From contig DJWY01000003.1 in NCBI GenBank assembly GCA_002448305.1, positions 1 through 32,931 of the forward strand: a DNA stretch of 32,931 nucleotides. The letters run 5' to 3'. Position 1 is the first letter of the stretch. Every line of letters starts with the position of its first letter. A model generated the notes under the pieces. The model saw only the letters and a list, made by a program, of their open reading frames with translations. It searched no databases and had not been told where the DNA came from. The translations under genes and the position numbers were made by a program. Of this stretch, positions 1-8,185 are shown one piece after another. The DNA comes from Selenomonadales bacterium UBA7018. GTDB taxonomy: Bacteria; Bacillota; Negativicutes; Selenomonadales; Selenomonadaceae.

Positions 1-30
1 TTTCTTGGCTGTTGTCAGCCTCCTCTTAAA

Positions 31-86
31 AGTTAGGAGTTGATTACGACCTTTAACTCCTAATTCCTAACTCCTAATTCCTAATT
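31..86. repeat. Heptamer-repeat hairpin after the DUF342 gene
   Basis: Tandem heptamers of the form CTAATTC/CTAACTC fill this gap. TTAGGAGTT (33-41) pairs perfectly with AACTCCTAA (55-63), so the transcript leaving the DUF342 gene can form a hairpin. The same heptamer family recurs at 4138-4177, 4698-4748 and 13606-13623. There is no clear T-tract, so terminator function is uncertain. Confidence 0.7.
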
Positions 87-89
87 GTC

Positions 90-1751
90 TTAATAAGCTC
101 CTACTTCGACTTCGCCGTTTGAATTCAAAAAGATTGTGCAACGTTTATAATCTGATTGAATATTTTTCAAGATATTATTGACTGAAAGGCGCGTGCCGGG
201 ATAAATGGTATCGCTGACTTTGATTCTTCCGTTCTTCATGTTTGAGAGAAGGTCTTCAATTTCCAAAATGCGTTTCTCGTAACGTTTCATCTGTCCTGCG
301 ATAGGAAATTGCGAACGAGTCAGCTTAGTTATCATTTCGACGCGCTCCGGCGGCAATTTGTTAATGTCAATCTTCGACAGCGTGTTAAGCGTCTGCGTTA
401 TCTGCGTCAAGCGGCGTTTAGAATCCTTGTAGGCTTTTTTCAAATCCTGATATTCCTTTTGTAAAGTTGGGTCGACGCCAACAGAAACTCGCGTGACGAC
501 AAAGGCAGGATTGCCGATAACTTTAACGCTAATTTCCTCGCCCGCTATGACGTGCCCGCCAGTAATCTGCCCGTGCTTATCTTCCATGATAATTTTTTTG
601 CCGGCTCTGATTTGCGAATGGAAAGCTATATCTGAAATATAAACGTTGTTGCCAGCTTCAATAAGCGCGTTTTCGGCAAAAGCGGTGCGAACGTCATTTT
701 CAGCGAAAACTTTCACACGTTCCGCGCCAGTGACGCCGCCTCTTATGTAGACGTTGCGCCCTCTGACTTCCGCGCCGTTTATGGAACCGTTAATTTCAAT
801 ATCGCCAGTCGCACTGACTTTAAAGCCAGGCTCGACGTTGCCGCCGACTGTGATTGTGCCGTCAAACTCAACATCGCCCGTCGAAACGCCGACCGAACCT
901 TTTATCACTAAGCGCGGGTCAATGCTAATTCGCGAGCCTTTGTCGACAATCTGCCCGTTGACAGTGGCAATCAAGCGGTGTTCGCCGACGACTTTAGTAT
1001 TTTTGCCTTCGGGCATGGGAATTGGGCGACCGTTTTGCGCAGGAACAGTTTCGCCTAAAACATTTTTGCCGTTAGTGCCTTTCGTCTGCGGAATACGGAT
1101 TGCCAACGTTTGATTTTCCTTCGCGAGCACGAACAAATTTAAATCTTTGTAATCAACTTTATCGTATTCGTCGACGACGGGACGCCCCTTAATGCCTAAA
1201 TCAAATTTCCTATCAATATAGGCGTTTTCACCGTTGACAGGCGGGAGACCTTCGGCGGCAACAAAGGGCGTTAAACTTTGCGTGCCGTCTTCAACCGCCT
1301 CTTCGTCAATGCCGTAAGTAACGCCCGCTTCAGCCAACGCCGCCATAATCATATCTTTAGTCGGAAGGCGTGCACCGTTGCGCGTGTCGTATCTTATGGT
1401 AGCTTTCATTTTGTCGCGGCTGAGTTCAACGACGATGCGGGCATAAGGCTCGAATTCCTCTTTATTATCATCGAGGCTTTCGCCGCCGGCTATTATTTCG
1501 AGTTCCCGCTCGGTAATTTCGACTGGCTCGGAAATTTTTTGCGGGCGACCATTAGCCTCGCGCATTGTCCGCGAAAGTATTCCAACATCATAATCTAAAA
1601 CTTTACACTCCCGCAAAATCTGGCGCATATCGGACAGCTCAAAGAGGCGTTCGCCCTCCACAGCGGGATAAATCGTTAGATAAACGCCATCCGTTTTAAA
1701 TTCGTATTTATAACCGGCCTGCGGACCGCCTAGAGTAAGATTTTGGCTCAT
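90..1751 (-). CDS. FapA-type DUF342 domain protein
   Basis: The 553-residue product has the glycine-rich, repetitive beta segments typical of the DUF342/FapA family (for example GTITVGGNVEPGFKV and GDIEINGSINGAEV near residues 300-335). A coiled-coil-like stretch of Lys, Leu and Gln follows near residues 430-510. Members of this family are large cytoplasmic proteins often encoded at the end of flagellar/chemotaxis operons; their biochemical role is unclear. I start at the ATG at 1751 because a strong ribosome site, AAGGAAAGGAG, lies 8 nt before it; an upstream in-frame codon at 1778 would place that site inside the gene. It follows fliA by 46 nt and is probably its last operon partner. Family call is firm, function is not. 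Confidence 0.85.
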   Translation of the reverse strand: MSQNLTLGGPQAGYKYEFKTDGVYLTIYPAVEGERLFELSDMRQILRECKVLDYDVGILSRTMREANGRPQKISEPVEITERELEIIAGGESLDDNKEEFEPYARIVVELSRDKMKATIRYDTRNGARLPTKDMIMAALAEAGVTYGIDEEAVEDGTQSLTPFVAAEGLPPVNGENAYIDRKFDLGIKGRPVVDEYDKVDYKDLNLFVLAKENQTLAIRIPQTKGTNGKNVLGETVPAQNGRPIPMPEGKNTKVVGEHRLIATVNGQIVDKGSRISIDPRLVIKGSVGVSTGDVEFDGTITVGGNVEPGFKVSATGDIEINGSINGAEVRGRNVYIRGGVTGAERVKVFAENDVRTAFAENALIEAGNNVYISDIAFHSQIRAGKKIIMEDKHGQITGGHVIAGEEISVKVIGNPAFVVTRVSVGVDPTLQKEYQDLKKAYKDSKRRLTQITQTLNTLSKIDINKLPPERVEMITKLTRSQFPIAGQMKRYEKRILEIEDLLSNMKNGRIKVSDTIYPGTRLSVNNILKNIQSDYKRCTIFLNSNGEVEVGAY

Positions 1752-1797
1752 CCGGCGTACTCCTTTCCTTAAACTCAATCCTTTTGCGCCAAGCGCA

Positions 1798-2556
1798 TTA
1801 TAAAGTTAAATCTGCTTTGCTCTGGGCAAGGTAACTGCGCATTCTGAAAATTGCTTTCGTATGCAACTGCGAAATTCGCGCCTCGCTCAACTTCAATATC
1901 AACGCAATTTCTTTCAGCGTCAATTCTTCGTAATAGTAAAGCGATATAACCGTCCGTTCTTTTTCGGGCAGACGCTCAATCGCCTTTGCTAAAGTTTCTT
2001 TCAGCTCGAAAAATTCCGTTGAGTTGGCAGGGTTCGTGTCGATTGCTTCTGCTACGTCGGTTTTAAGATATTCTTCAAGCGGAATAACCGTTGCCGAATT
2101 GCATTGCCCAATAAGCGTTTGAAGTTCCTCAAGCGAAATTTCCAAAGCGTCGGCAACTTCCTTATCGGTCGCAGGTCGTCCCAATTCGTTTTCAAGTTGA
2201 CAAACAGTTTGCTCGTACTTGCGAATTCTCTGGCGCATTGTTACGGGTATCCAATCTTTTGAGCGCAGATAATCTAAAATCGCGCCACGAATCCTTACGC
2301 CCGCATAAGTCTCAAATTTTATATTTCGCGTAACGTCGAAACGGTCAATCGCGTCGAGCAACCCGAAAAAGCCGCTACTTAAAAGGTCGTCTCTATCCAA
2401 ATGCGGCGGCAAACTAACTGCCAATCGCCCGCAAACTATCTTGACTAGTTGCAGATAATGTTCGGCAATTTCGTTGCGTATGTCAACCGATTTCGTTTCT
2501 TTATACTTTAGCCATAACGGCGTTAAATCTTTATTCGCGTCACTTTCCATAGTCAA
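1798..2556 (-). CDS. fliA: Flagellar sigma factor (sigma-28, FliA/SigD/WhiG family)
   Basis: This 252-residue sigma-70-family protein directs RNA polymerase to late flagellar and chemotaxis promoters. Region 2 is visible in DRDDLLSSGFFGLLDAIDRF and the following FETYAGVRIRGAILDYLR. Region 3 follows, and region 4 carries LPEKERTVISLYYYEELTLK with a helix-turn-helix LKLSEARISQLHTKA near the C-terminus. Length matches SigD/FliA. The start is ambiguous: a TTG at 2556 sits about 8 nt after GAGGGA, while an ATG two codons on (2550) is 12 nt away; I take the TTG. It lies between a small membrane protein gene and the DUF342 gene in the che operon, as expected for a motility sigma factor. No anti-sigma factor FlgM is seen here. 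Confidence 0.93.
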   Translation of the reverse strand: MTMESDANKDLTPLWLKYKETKSVDIRNEIAEHYLQLVKIVCGRLAVSLPPHLDRDDLLSSGFFGLLDAIDRFDVTRNIKFETYAGVRIRGAILDYLRSKDWIPVTMRQRIRKYEQTVCQLENELGRPATDKEVADALEISLEELQTLIGQCNSATVIPLEEYLKTDVAEAIDTNPANSTEFFELKETLAKAIERLPEKERTVISLYYYEELTLKEIALILKLSEARISQLHTKAIFRMRSYLAQSKADLTL

Positions 2557-2581
2557 TCACCGTCCCTCGCTAGCGCGAAAT

Positions 2582-2986
2582 TTAATTCTGATTCGGGAAA
2601 TTCATTGGCTGAAAATTATCATCAATGTTAATCTCAATCGTCGGCTCGTTTTCAACTTCCGGAGTTTCGTCCTCTTCGTGAAGGTATTCTTCGCGGTCGA
2701 AATCTTCGCTGGTCTCCTCAATGGTCGCGTCGTCAATCAAATGCTCCAATTCCTTATCGGTTTTGAAAATCGCGTATTCTTCGCCAATCATCATAAGGAC
2801 AAAACTTATAACGCAAGTATAAGAAAAGGCTGAAAAGGCTCGTGACGCGATTGTTTCCGAGCGCACGAAATCGCTTGTCAGCCCTGAATAAAGTACGATA
2901 AGCAATGCAAGTATGCCGACCGCCAGTGAAATTAACACGACTTTGATTGGCATAATGTCTTCAAGATAATCGTAAAGTTCTGTCAC
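2582..2986 (-). CDS. Small two-helix membrane protein of the che operon
   Basis: I do not recognise this 134-residue protein. It shows two hydrophobic segments (VVLISLAVGILALLIVLYSG near residues 15-34, and FSYTCVISFVLMMIGEEYA near 50-70). A strongly acidic C-terminal tail follows, with many Glu and Asp, ending in Asn/Pro. The frame is open back to 3109, overlapping cheD, but a GTG at 2986 preceded by CAGGTG at about 8 nt fits the end of cheD (3003) and is chosen. A later ATG eleven codons on is also possible. Its place between cheD and fliA suggests a motility-linked role, perhaps at the membrane near receptors or the flagellar base, but nothing in the sequence gives a function. Confidence 0.7.
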   Translation of the reverse strand: MTELYDYLEDIMPIKVVLISLAVGILALLIVLYSGLTSDFVRSETIASRAFSAFSYTCVISFVLMMIGEEYAIFKTDKELEHLIDDATIEETSEDFDREEYLHEEDETPEVENEPTIEINIDDNFQPMNFPNQN

Positions 2987-3002
2987 AGCTTCAACACCTG
3001 AC

Positions 3003-3488
3003 TTAAATACTTTTTTCGCCGCGGTCGATAGTTTTAATTTTATAAGAACCCGTCGCCAAGTCGATTGAAACCGTGCGCCCGTAAGTGCCGCCCGTATCCT
3101 CCGCGACAATTTTTATGCCGTTGCGGCGAAGAATTTGCTTGCAAGTTTCAGCGTTGCGCGTGCCGACTTTCATAATGTCAGTTGCGTTGGAGAAAGCAAA
3201 CATTTGCGCCCCGCCCGCGAGTTTAGCGACAAGCCGCGCCTTACTTGCGCCGAGTGCAACCACGTCGTTAATCATAAGCGGGATACCGGTATCAGCAAAT
3301 TTCGCGGGATTGTCGCTGGCACGGGCTTGAGTGCTATCGGGCAACATGATATGCAGAAGCCCGCCAATTTTCCTAATCGGGTCGTAAAGTGAAACGCCAA
3401 TGCACGAGCCCAAGCCGTAACTGATAAGGGTAGATGGACTGCGCCCGACCTTGTAATCAGCCATACCTACTTTAACGAGGTCTGCCAT
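3003..3488 (-). CDS. cheD: Chemoreceptor glutamine deamidase CheD
   Basis: The 161-residue protein deamidates selected glutamines of methyl-accepting chemotaxis receptors and, in Bacillus-type systems, is regulated by binding CheC. The family signature is intact: GLGSCIGVSLYD carries the nucleophilic Cys29, and GLLHIMLPD carries His46. The C-terminal GGTYGRTVSIDLATG is also typical. Length matches the family (about 160). The gene begins 2 nt after the cheC stop, so the pair is translationally coupled and likely made in fixed ratio. No receptor gene is present in the window, so its substrates lie elsewhere in the genome. Confidence 0.96.
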   Translation of the reverse strand: MADLVKVGMADYKVGRSPSTLISYGLGSCIGVSLYDPIRKIGGLLHIMLPDSTQARASDNPAKFADTGIPLMINDVVALGASKARLVAKLAGGAQMFAFSNATDIMKVGTRNAETCKQILRRNGIKIVAEDTGGTYGRTVSIDLATGSYKIKTIDRGEKSI

Positions 3489-3490
3489 AA

Positions 3491-4105
3491 TTATTCAACT
3501 CCCACTGCCTTGACAATCGTGCCCAGCGAACCGGGGTCGGGAACTAGGAAAAAGTGTCCGTTGATGCTGTCGTCTTCAGCTAAGAATTTTGTTTCGATAA
3601 CCATTGCGCGGTCTCCCATTTGTCCGAGTTGAAGGAGCACGATATTTAAGATTGCGCCTGCCATGTCCATTGCCAAAGACGGGATTGACGGCAACATAGA
3701 AATATTTGTAAAGTGCGAAAACGCGCCAAGATACGAGCCGGAAAGGATATTGCCGACTTCTTTTATTGCGGAGATACTCATTTCGTCGAGTTCTTGTGTT
3801 GTGCCGTGCGGTCTGCCCATTAAATCATCAGCGAGGAAGAAGGCATTTTCCTTAGGCATAAGGAAAAGAATACTGCCAGGAGCCTTGCCGTAGACGCGCA
3901 AGAAAACTGCAACAATAAGCGTATCGGGACCGCCGACAAGGTCGGGAACATCTTCAATCGGGATAATTGAGACTTTGGGAACATTCATATCAATTTTTTT
4001 GTTGACAATCTGCGAAAGCGCGGTAGCCGAATTGCCTGCGCCAACATTGCCGATTTCGCGCATTGCGTCGAGTTGAGCCGGAGTCAAATCAAATTCATCA
4101 ATCAT
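3491..4105 (-). CDS. cheC: CheY-P phosphatase CheC
   Basis: This 204-residue protein belongs to the CheC/CheX/FliY phosphatase family, which removes phosphate from CheY-P. Both active-site helices are present: DAMREIGNVGAGNSATALS with Glu17 and Asn20, and SAIKEVGNILSGSYLGAFS with Glu116 and Asn119. Two intact E-x2-N sites match CheC rather than single-site or CheX-type proteins. CheC also binds CheD, and the two genes are adjacent here. The ATG at 4105 follows a GAGGTGTT ribosome site. Upstream lies a perfect 15-bp intergenic hairpin that separates it from cheW and may tune expression of the cheC-cheD half of the operon. Confidence 0.96.
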   Translation of the reverse strand: MIDEFDLTPAQLDAMREIGNVGAGNSATALSQIVNKKIDMNVPKVSIIPIEDVPDLVGGPDTLIVAVFLRVYGKAPGSILFLMPKENAFFLADDLMGRPHGTTQELDEMSISAIKEVGNILSGSYLGAFSHFTNISMLPSIPSLAMDMAGAILNIVLLQLGQMGDRAMVIETKFLAEDDSINGHFFLVPDPGSLGTIVKAVGVE

Positions 4106-4137
4106 TTCATAACACCTCGTTTTTAGTTGTTAGTTGT

Positions 4138-4177
4138 TAGGGAAATAGGGAAATAGTCCTACTTCCCTATTTCCCTA
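4138..4177. repeat. Perfect hairpin of heptamer repeats between cheW and cheC
   Basis: TAGGGAAATAGGGAA (4138-4152) is the exact inverse of TTCCCTATTTCCCTA (4163-4177): a 15-bp perfect stem with a 10-nt loop. It is built from GGGAAAT heptamers; TTAGTTG heptamers lie just beside it at 4123-4140. It sits in the 74-nt gap between the cheW stop and the cheC start. No T-tract follows, so an RNA-stability or attenuation role is more likely than termination. Confidence 0.85.
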
Positions 4178-4179
4178 CT

Positions 4180-4662
4180 TTAGTTTAATCCGACGATTTC
4201 TTCAAGATTGAGCATGGTGACAAGACGCCCGTCAATATTGCCAATGCCGCTTAAGAATTTTTCCATAGCCTTATCGCTGACAGTTTTTTTCGGGTCGACG
4301 AGCTTAGAACGAATCGTTAAAACTTCCGAGACCGAATCAACCAGCATTCCAACTTGCAAATCGCCGACGATAACAGTGACAATCCTAGCGGTTTTGGTGT
4401 AAGGCGTCTCCTCAATGCCGAGACGTTTTTTCAAGTCGATAACGGGCATAACCGAGCCGCGCTGATTGATAACGCCTTTTATAAAACTAGCCGCGAAAGG
4501 GACGCGGGTTATATCGGACATATCGTTAATTTCTTGCACCTGAAAAATATTTACGCCGTATTCTTCGTCGCGCAGTTTGAACGCAACAACTTGCATTGCA
4601 TAAACTTGTTCGTCGTCGTCAATTCCTGCTACAGGTTTATTCGCCACGCTGTCTTTAGCCAT
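4180..4662 (-). CDS. cheW: Chemotaxis coupling protein CheW
   Basis: The 160-residue cytoplasmic adaptor links receptors to CheA. The CheW fold is recognisable: AFKLRDEEYGVNIFQVQEI near residues 25-43, PFAASFIKGVINQRGSVMPV with the conserved N-x-RG turn near 60-80, and the closing LNLEEIVGL. Length is normal. The ATG at 4662 is used because a GGGGGGAAA ribosome site lies about 8 nt upstream; the frame could begin at a TTG at 4686 but that would overrun this site. It follows cheA after a gap filled with heptamer repeats. No second cheW is present. Confidence 0.95.
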   Translation of the reverse strand: MAKDSVANKPVAGIDDDEQVYAMQVVAFKLRDEEYGVNIFQVQEINDMSDITRVPFAASFIKGVINQRGSVMPVIDLKKRLGIEETPYTKTARIVTVIVGDLQVGMLVDSVSEVLTIRSKLVDPKKTVSDKAMEKFLSGIGNIDGRLVTMLNLEEIVGLN

Positions 4663-4697
4663 AAGAAATTTCCCCCCAAAAATCAATTTGGAATTAT

Positions 4698-4748
4698 GAA
4701 TTAGGAATGATTTCGTTTTTATAATTCCTAATTCCTCATTCCTAATTC
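4698..4748. repeat. Heptamer-repeat hairpin between cheA and cheW
   Basis: GAATTAGGAAT (4698-4708) pairs perfectly with ATTCCTAATTC (4724-4734); further AATTCCT units continue up to the cheA stop. It is the same heptamer family as at 31-86 and 13606-13623. Confidence 0.8.
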
Positions 4749-6866
4749 CTAATTAAGCATAGTTGCAACGTCGAGAATCAGAGCAACGCGACCATCGCCA
4801 AGCACTGTCGCGCCTGAGAACATTTTCAAGCCCATGAACAAATTGCCCAACGTCTTTATAACAATTTCCTGCTGACCGATTAATTTATCAACGACAATGC
4901 CCGCTTTCGAGTCGCCCGCGTGCACGACAACTACAAACAATTCGTGTGTGTCTTTGACGTGCGGAACCATGAGCGTTTCTTCCATGCGGATTATCGGAAT
5001 AATTTCGCCGCGCAGGACGATAACTTCATTATTTTGAACCGTGCGAATATCGCTAGGTTGAATGCTAAGCGTGCTGTCGATTGAGGCAAGCGGGATTGCG
5101 TACATTTCGTTTTGAACTTGTACGAGCATAGCTTGAATAATCGCCAAAGTCAGCGGCAATTTGATTTTGAAAATGGAGCCTTCATTAACATGCGTTTCAA
5201 CGTCGACTTGCCCGCTTAAGGATTCGATTTTACTTTTAACAACGTCCATACCGACGCCGCGTCCGGAAATGTCGCTAATCTTTTCAGCAGTCGAAAAGCC
5301 CGGCAGGAAAATAATTCTGACGGCGTCCGCGTCTTCCATTGAGTCGACTTCTTCTTGACTGAAAAGCCCCTTTTCAACGGCTTTACGGCGAATAACATTT
5401 GCGTCAATGCCCTTGCCGTCGTCAGTGACCATGATAACGACGTTATTGCCTTCGTGGCGTGCGATAAGTCCGACTTCGCCGACGCGGGGTTTTCCTTTAG
5501 CTTCGCGCTCATCAGGCATTTCGATTCCGTGATCCAGCGAATTTCTAAGAAGGTGCATAATCGGGTCGCCGATTTCGTCAATAACGGTGCGGTCGAGTTC
5601 GGTATCCTCGCCTTCGATTGTCAGATTGATTTCCTTGTTAAGTTCTTTGGTAACGTCGCGAACCATGCGCGGGAAACGGTTAAAGACTTGGCTGACAGGA
5701 ACCATACGGACTTTCATGACGATATTTTGAAGGTCGGTCGTCACTCTGTCCATTTGCTCCAAAGTTTCAGTGAGTTCGGAAAGCCTATGAACTTGCCCGA
5801 TTTGCTCAAGGCGGACTTTATTTATAACAAGCTCGCCCATTAAATTCATAAGGGTATCGAGTTTATCAATATCAACGCGGACGGATTGTCCAGCATGACT
5901 TTTCTTTTGAGCCGCAGCATTAGACGTTTGACCACCGCCAGCAGAAGCCGCCGGTTTATTAGCAGGAGCAGAGGATTTCGGCGCAGGAGTCGGAGTTGTT
6001 GCGGGAGCCGTTGACGCTGATTTTTGCTCAACAGCGGGTGTCGGAGCCGGAGCGGGTGCTGCAGTCGCGCCGAATTTTATAACTTGCGTTTCTGCGTTTT
6101 CAACTTCAGAGACGCTTATAGCTGCATCGTGAATAACTTCTTCTTCAGAGCCGGTGATTAAAATTACTTCAAAGGAACGCTCGAAAGCTTCCTGTTCTAA
6201 ATCTTCGGCAGGCGGGATTGTGCGAATGACTTCGCCGACTTCTTCCAAAGAATTCATAACCATATACGACCGCGCAGATTTCAAAAGGCAAGTTTCCGAC
6301 AGCGTGACTTTTAAATAAATGCCGTGCATGCCGGACTTTTCAGCCTCAGTTATGATATTCTTTTCGGTTTCGGTTAAATCAACGGGAACATCTGAAGAAA
6401 CTGCAGAAGTTTCAGCGGCGGGAGTTTGACTAGCGGCGGGCGCAGGTGTCGAAGTTTCAGCGGGTTTTGCAGGGGCAGCACCTTCGCCGCGCATTATCGC
6501 AGTTAATTTCGCAACCAAATCCGATACATCGATAAGGTCTTCGGGGTCGCCATTTGCCACGTTGTTAATCATCTGCTCCAGTGAATCAATGCACTTGAAC
6601 AGGGTATCGATAATATCGCCCGTTACTTTGAGTTGCTCCTTGCGCAACATATCGAGAACGTCTTCCATCTCGTGGGTAAGTTCGGCGATTTTGTTATAAC
6701 CCATAGTCGCCGACATACCCTTCAACGTGTGCGCATTTCGGAAAATTTCATTGAGTATGGACAAATCCTCGGCGTTATCTTCCAAGCCGAGCAAACCATC
6801 GTTTAGCGATTGCAAATGTTCTTTCGACTCGTCGAGAAACATATCCATGTATTGGTTGGTTTCCAT
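4749..6866 (-). CDS. cheA: Chemotaxis histidine kinase CheA
   Basis: The 705-residue kinase autophosphorylates on its Hpt domain and passes phosphate to CheY and CheB. Domains in order: P1/Hpt with FRNAHTLKGMSATMGY (phospho-site His46); a P2-like response-regulator-binding region at about 170-265; Ala/Pro/Thr-rich linkers on both sides (about 130-160 and 270-325); P3 dimerisation near 330-390; the P4 ATP-binding domain with N-box HLLRNSLDHGIE, G1 DDGKGID and G2 GRGVGMDVV; and P5 CheW-like regulatory domain at about 575-705. All catalytic motifs are intact. The ATG at 6866 follows AGGAGG at 7 nt. It lies 33 nt after cheB and 86 nt before cheW in the operon. Confidence 0.97.
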   Translation of the reverse strand: METNQYMDMFLDESKEHLQSLNDGLLGLEDNAEDLSILNEIFRNAHTLKGMSATMGYNKIAELTHEMEDVLDMLRKEQLKVTGDIIDTLFKCIDSLEQMINNVANGDPEDLIDVSDLVAKLTAIMRGEGAAPAKPAETSTPAPAASQTPAAETSAVSSDVPVDLTETEKNIITEAEKSGMHGIYLKVTLSETCLLKSARSYMVMNSLEEVGEVIRTIPPAEDLEQEAFERSFEVILITGSEEEVIHDAAISVSEVENAETQVIKFGATAAPAPAPTPAVEQKSASTAPATTPTPAPKSSAPANKPAASAGGGQTSNAAAQKKSHAGQSVRVDIDKLDTLMNLMGELVINKVRLEQIGQVHRLSELTETLEQMDRVTTDLQNIVMKVRMVPVSQVFNRFPRMVRDVTKELNKEINLTIEGEDTELDRTVIDEIGDPIMHLLRNSLDHGIEMPDEREAKGKPRVGEVGLIARHEGNNVVIMVTDDGKGIDANVIRRKAVEKGLFSQEEVDSMEDADAVRIIFLPGFSTAEKISDISGRGVGMDVVKSKIESLSGQVDVETHVNEGSIFKIKLPLTLAIIQAMLVQVQNEMYAIPLASIDSTLSIQPSDIRTVQNNEVIVLRGEIIPIIRMEETLMVPHVKDTHELFVVVVHAGDSKAGIVVDKLIGQQEIVIKTLGNLFMGLKMFSGATVLGDGRVALILDVATMLN

Positions 6867-6899
6867 TTAAAAGCCTCCTGTTAATTTATAGTCGAATAG

Positions 6900-8045
6900 C
6901 TATCTTCTGACTGCGTCGACGATAGCCTCAGCAATTTTATTCAAAGGGCGAATTTCATCGGCAAGCCCCGCGTCAACAACCGCTTTGGGCATGCCGTAAA
7001 CTACGCAACTACTTTCGTCTTGCGCGATTGAATAACCGCCAGTCGCTTTAATTTTCTTCATGCCTTCGCAACCGTCAGAGCCCATGCCCGTCATTATCAC
7101 GCTAACTAAATCCCTGCCGAATTGCGCGGCAGAATCGAACATGTAATTGACAGTCGGGCGAAGATTGCCAACTCGCGGCTCTTGGCTCAAGGCGATTTTT
7201 CGCTCGCCGCCGCCCGCAGGCATAATGCGTAAATGATAATCGCCAGGCGCAATGTACACTTGCCCCGACTTTATAATTTCGTCGTGTTCCGCCTCCTTGA
7301 CCGCTATTTCGCTAATTGAATTTAATCTTTCCGCCAAAGATTTTGTAAAGCCGGCGGGCATATGCTGAACGACAACGACGCCGCAAGGCAAATTTCTCGG
7401 CAAGCGCGTTATGACGGATTGCAAAGCTTGCGGACCGCCCGTCGAAGTTCCGATAACTACAAGCTTTTTGCCCGTACCAGGAATAATTCTTCTAACTGGC
7501 GCAGTCGTACTCGGCACGCGATTAATCATGGGCTTTTGTCCCAAAACAAGTCCCGTCCTGCGTTTAACTTCTACGCGGCGCGTTGCCGGCTCAATATTTG
7601 AAGGCTTCGGCTTATAGACGAGCGGACTACTTACGGCTAAATTTTGTCGGGCGCGAGCCTTCGCCGCCAATCTGCATTTCGATAAAATTTCGTCCTTTAT
7701 CGTGTCGATTTTAGAAATAGCTCCGCCCGCTTTGCTCACGAAATCGACCGCGCCCAAAGCAAGCGCACGAATTGTTTCATTCGTTCCCTTTTGCGTCGCG
7801 GAACTAATCATGACGACCGGCAGTGGGCATTGCTCCATAATGATTCCAAGAGCCGTCAATCCATCCATTATCGGCATAACAACATCAAGCGTCAACACAT
7901 CGGGCTGAAGTTTTTTAACTTTTTCAATCGTATCTTGACCGTTGACCGCCGTGCCGACGACCTCGAAGTCGCTTTGGCTTTTGAATAAATCAGAGAGGAC
8001 TTTTCGCATAAAAGCCGAGTCATCAGCAATTAAAACACGAATCAC
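6900..8045 (-). CDS. cheB: Receptor methylesterase/glutamine deamidase CheB
   Basis: This 381-residue response regulator demethylates chemoreceptors when phosphorylated by CheA. The N-terminal receiver has Asp8/Asp9, phospho-acceptor Asp54 in LTLDVVMPIMDG, and Lys105. A basic linker (about 125-190) leads to the methylesterase domain. Its catalytic triad is visible: Ser201 in IGTSTGGPQ, His228 in VVQHMPAGF and Asp324 in MTGMGSDG. Length is a little above the usual 350, from the linker. The start is GTG at 8045, 8 nt after GGGAGG; an overlapping ATG is out of frame. It is the first gene of the operon. Having both CheB and CheD gives two receptor-modifying enzymes, as in Bacillus and Thermotoga. 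cheR is not in the window. Confidence 0.96.
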   Translation of the reverse strand: MIRVLIADDSAFMRKVLSDLFKSQSDFEVVGTAVNGQDTIEKVKKLQPDVLTLDVVMPIMDGLTALGIIMEQCPLPVVMISSATQKGTNETIRALALGAVDFVSKAGGAISKIDTIKDEILSKCRLAAKARARQNLAVSSPLVYKPKPSNIEPATRRVEVKRRTGLVLGQKPMINRVPSTTAPVRRIIPGTGKKLVVIGTSTGGPQALQSVITRLPRNLPCGVVVVQHMPAGFTKSLAERLNSISEIAVKEAEHDEIIKSGQVYIAPGDYHLRIMPAGGGERKIALSQEPRVGNLRPTVNYMFDSAAQFGRDLVSVIMTGMGSDGCEGMKKIKATGGYSIAQDESSCVVYGMPKAVVDAGLADEIRPLNKIAEAIVDAVRR

Positions 8046-8132
8046 ATTGGACGCCTCCCTTTGGCTGAAAAATTTTTTACGTTTTCAAAACAATTATTGG
8101 CTAATATTCGCCCGACTTGCTAAAGTTCCTTC

Positions 8133-8162
8133 ATTGTAACAAAAAAATTGCCGCCCTTTCAA
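8133..8162 (-). promoter_or_regulatory. Predicted sigma-A promoter of the che operon
   Basis: On the minus strand TTGAAA (8157-8162) is followed after 18 nt by TACAAT (8133-8138), ending about 90 nt before cheB. The -35 box sits in the loop of the intrinsic terminator described for the upstream genes, so promoter and terminator overlap. No sigma-28 promoter was recognised with confidence. Confidence 0.6.
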
Positions 8163-8167
8163 GCGAC
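8140..8167 (-). terminator. Intrinsic terminator of the accC-methyltransferase transcript
   Basis: Minus-strand GTCGC (8163-8167) pairs with GCGGC (8150-8154, one G-U pair), followed by AATTTTTTT. It lies 19-46 nt beyond the methyltransferase stop as read on the minus strand. The stem is only 5 bp. Confidence 0.55.
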
Positions 8168-8185
8168 AAAAAATTTCTGCGCGAT

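Noticed and set aside
1752..1778. Longer N-terminus of the DUF342 protein
   Set aside because: The strong AAGGAAAGGAG site lies inside this extension and points to the ATG at 1751.
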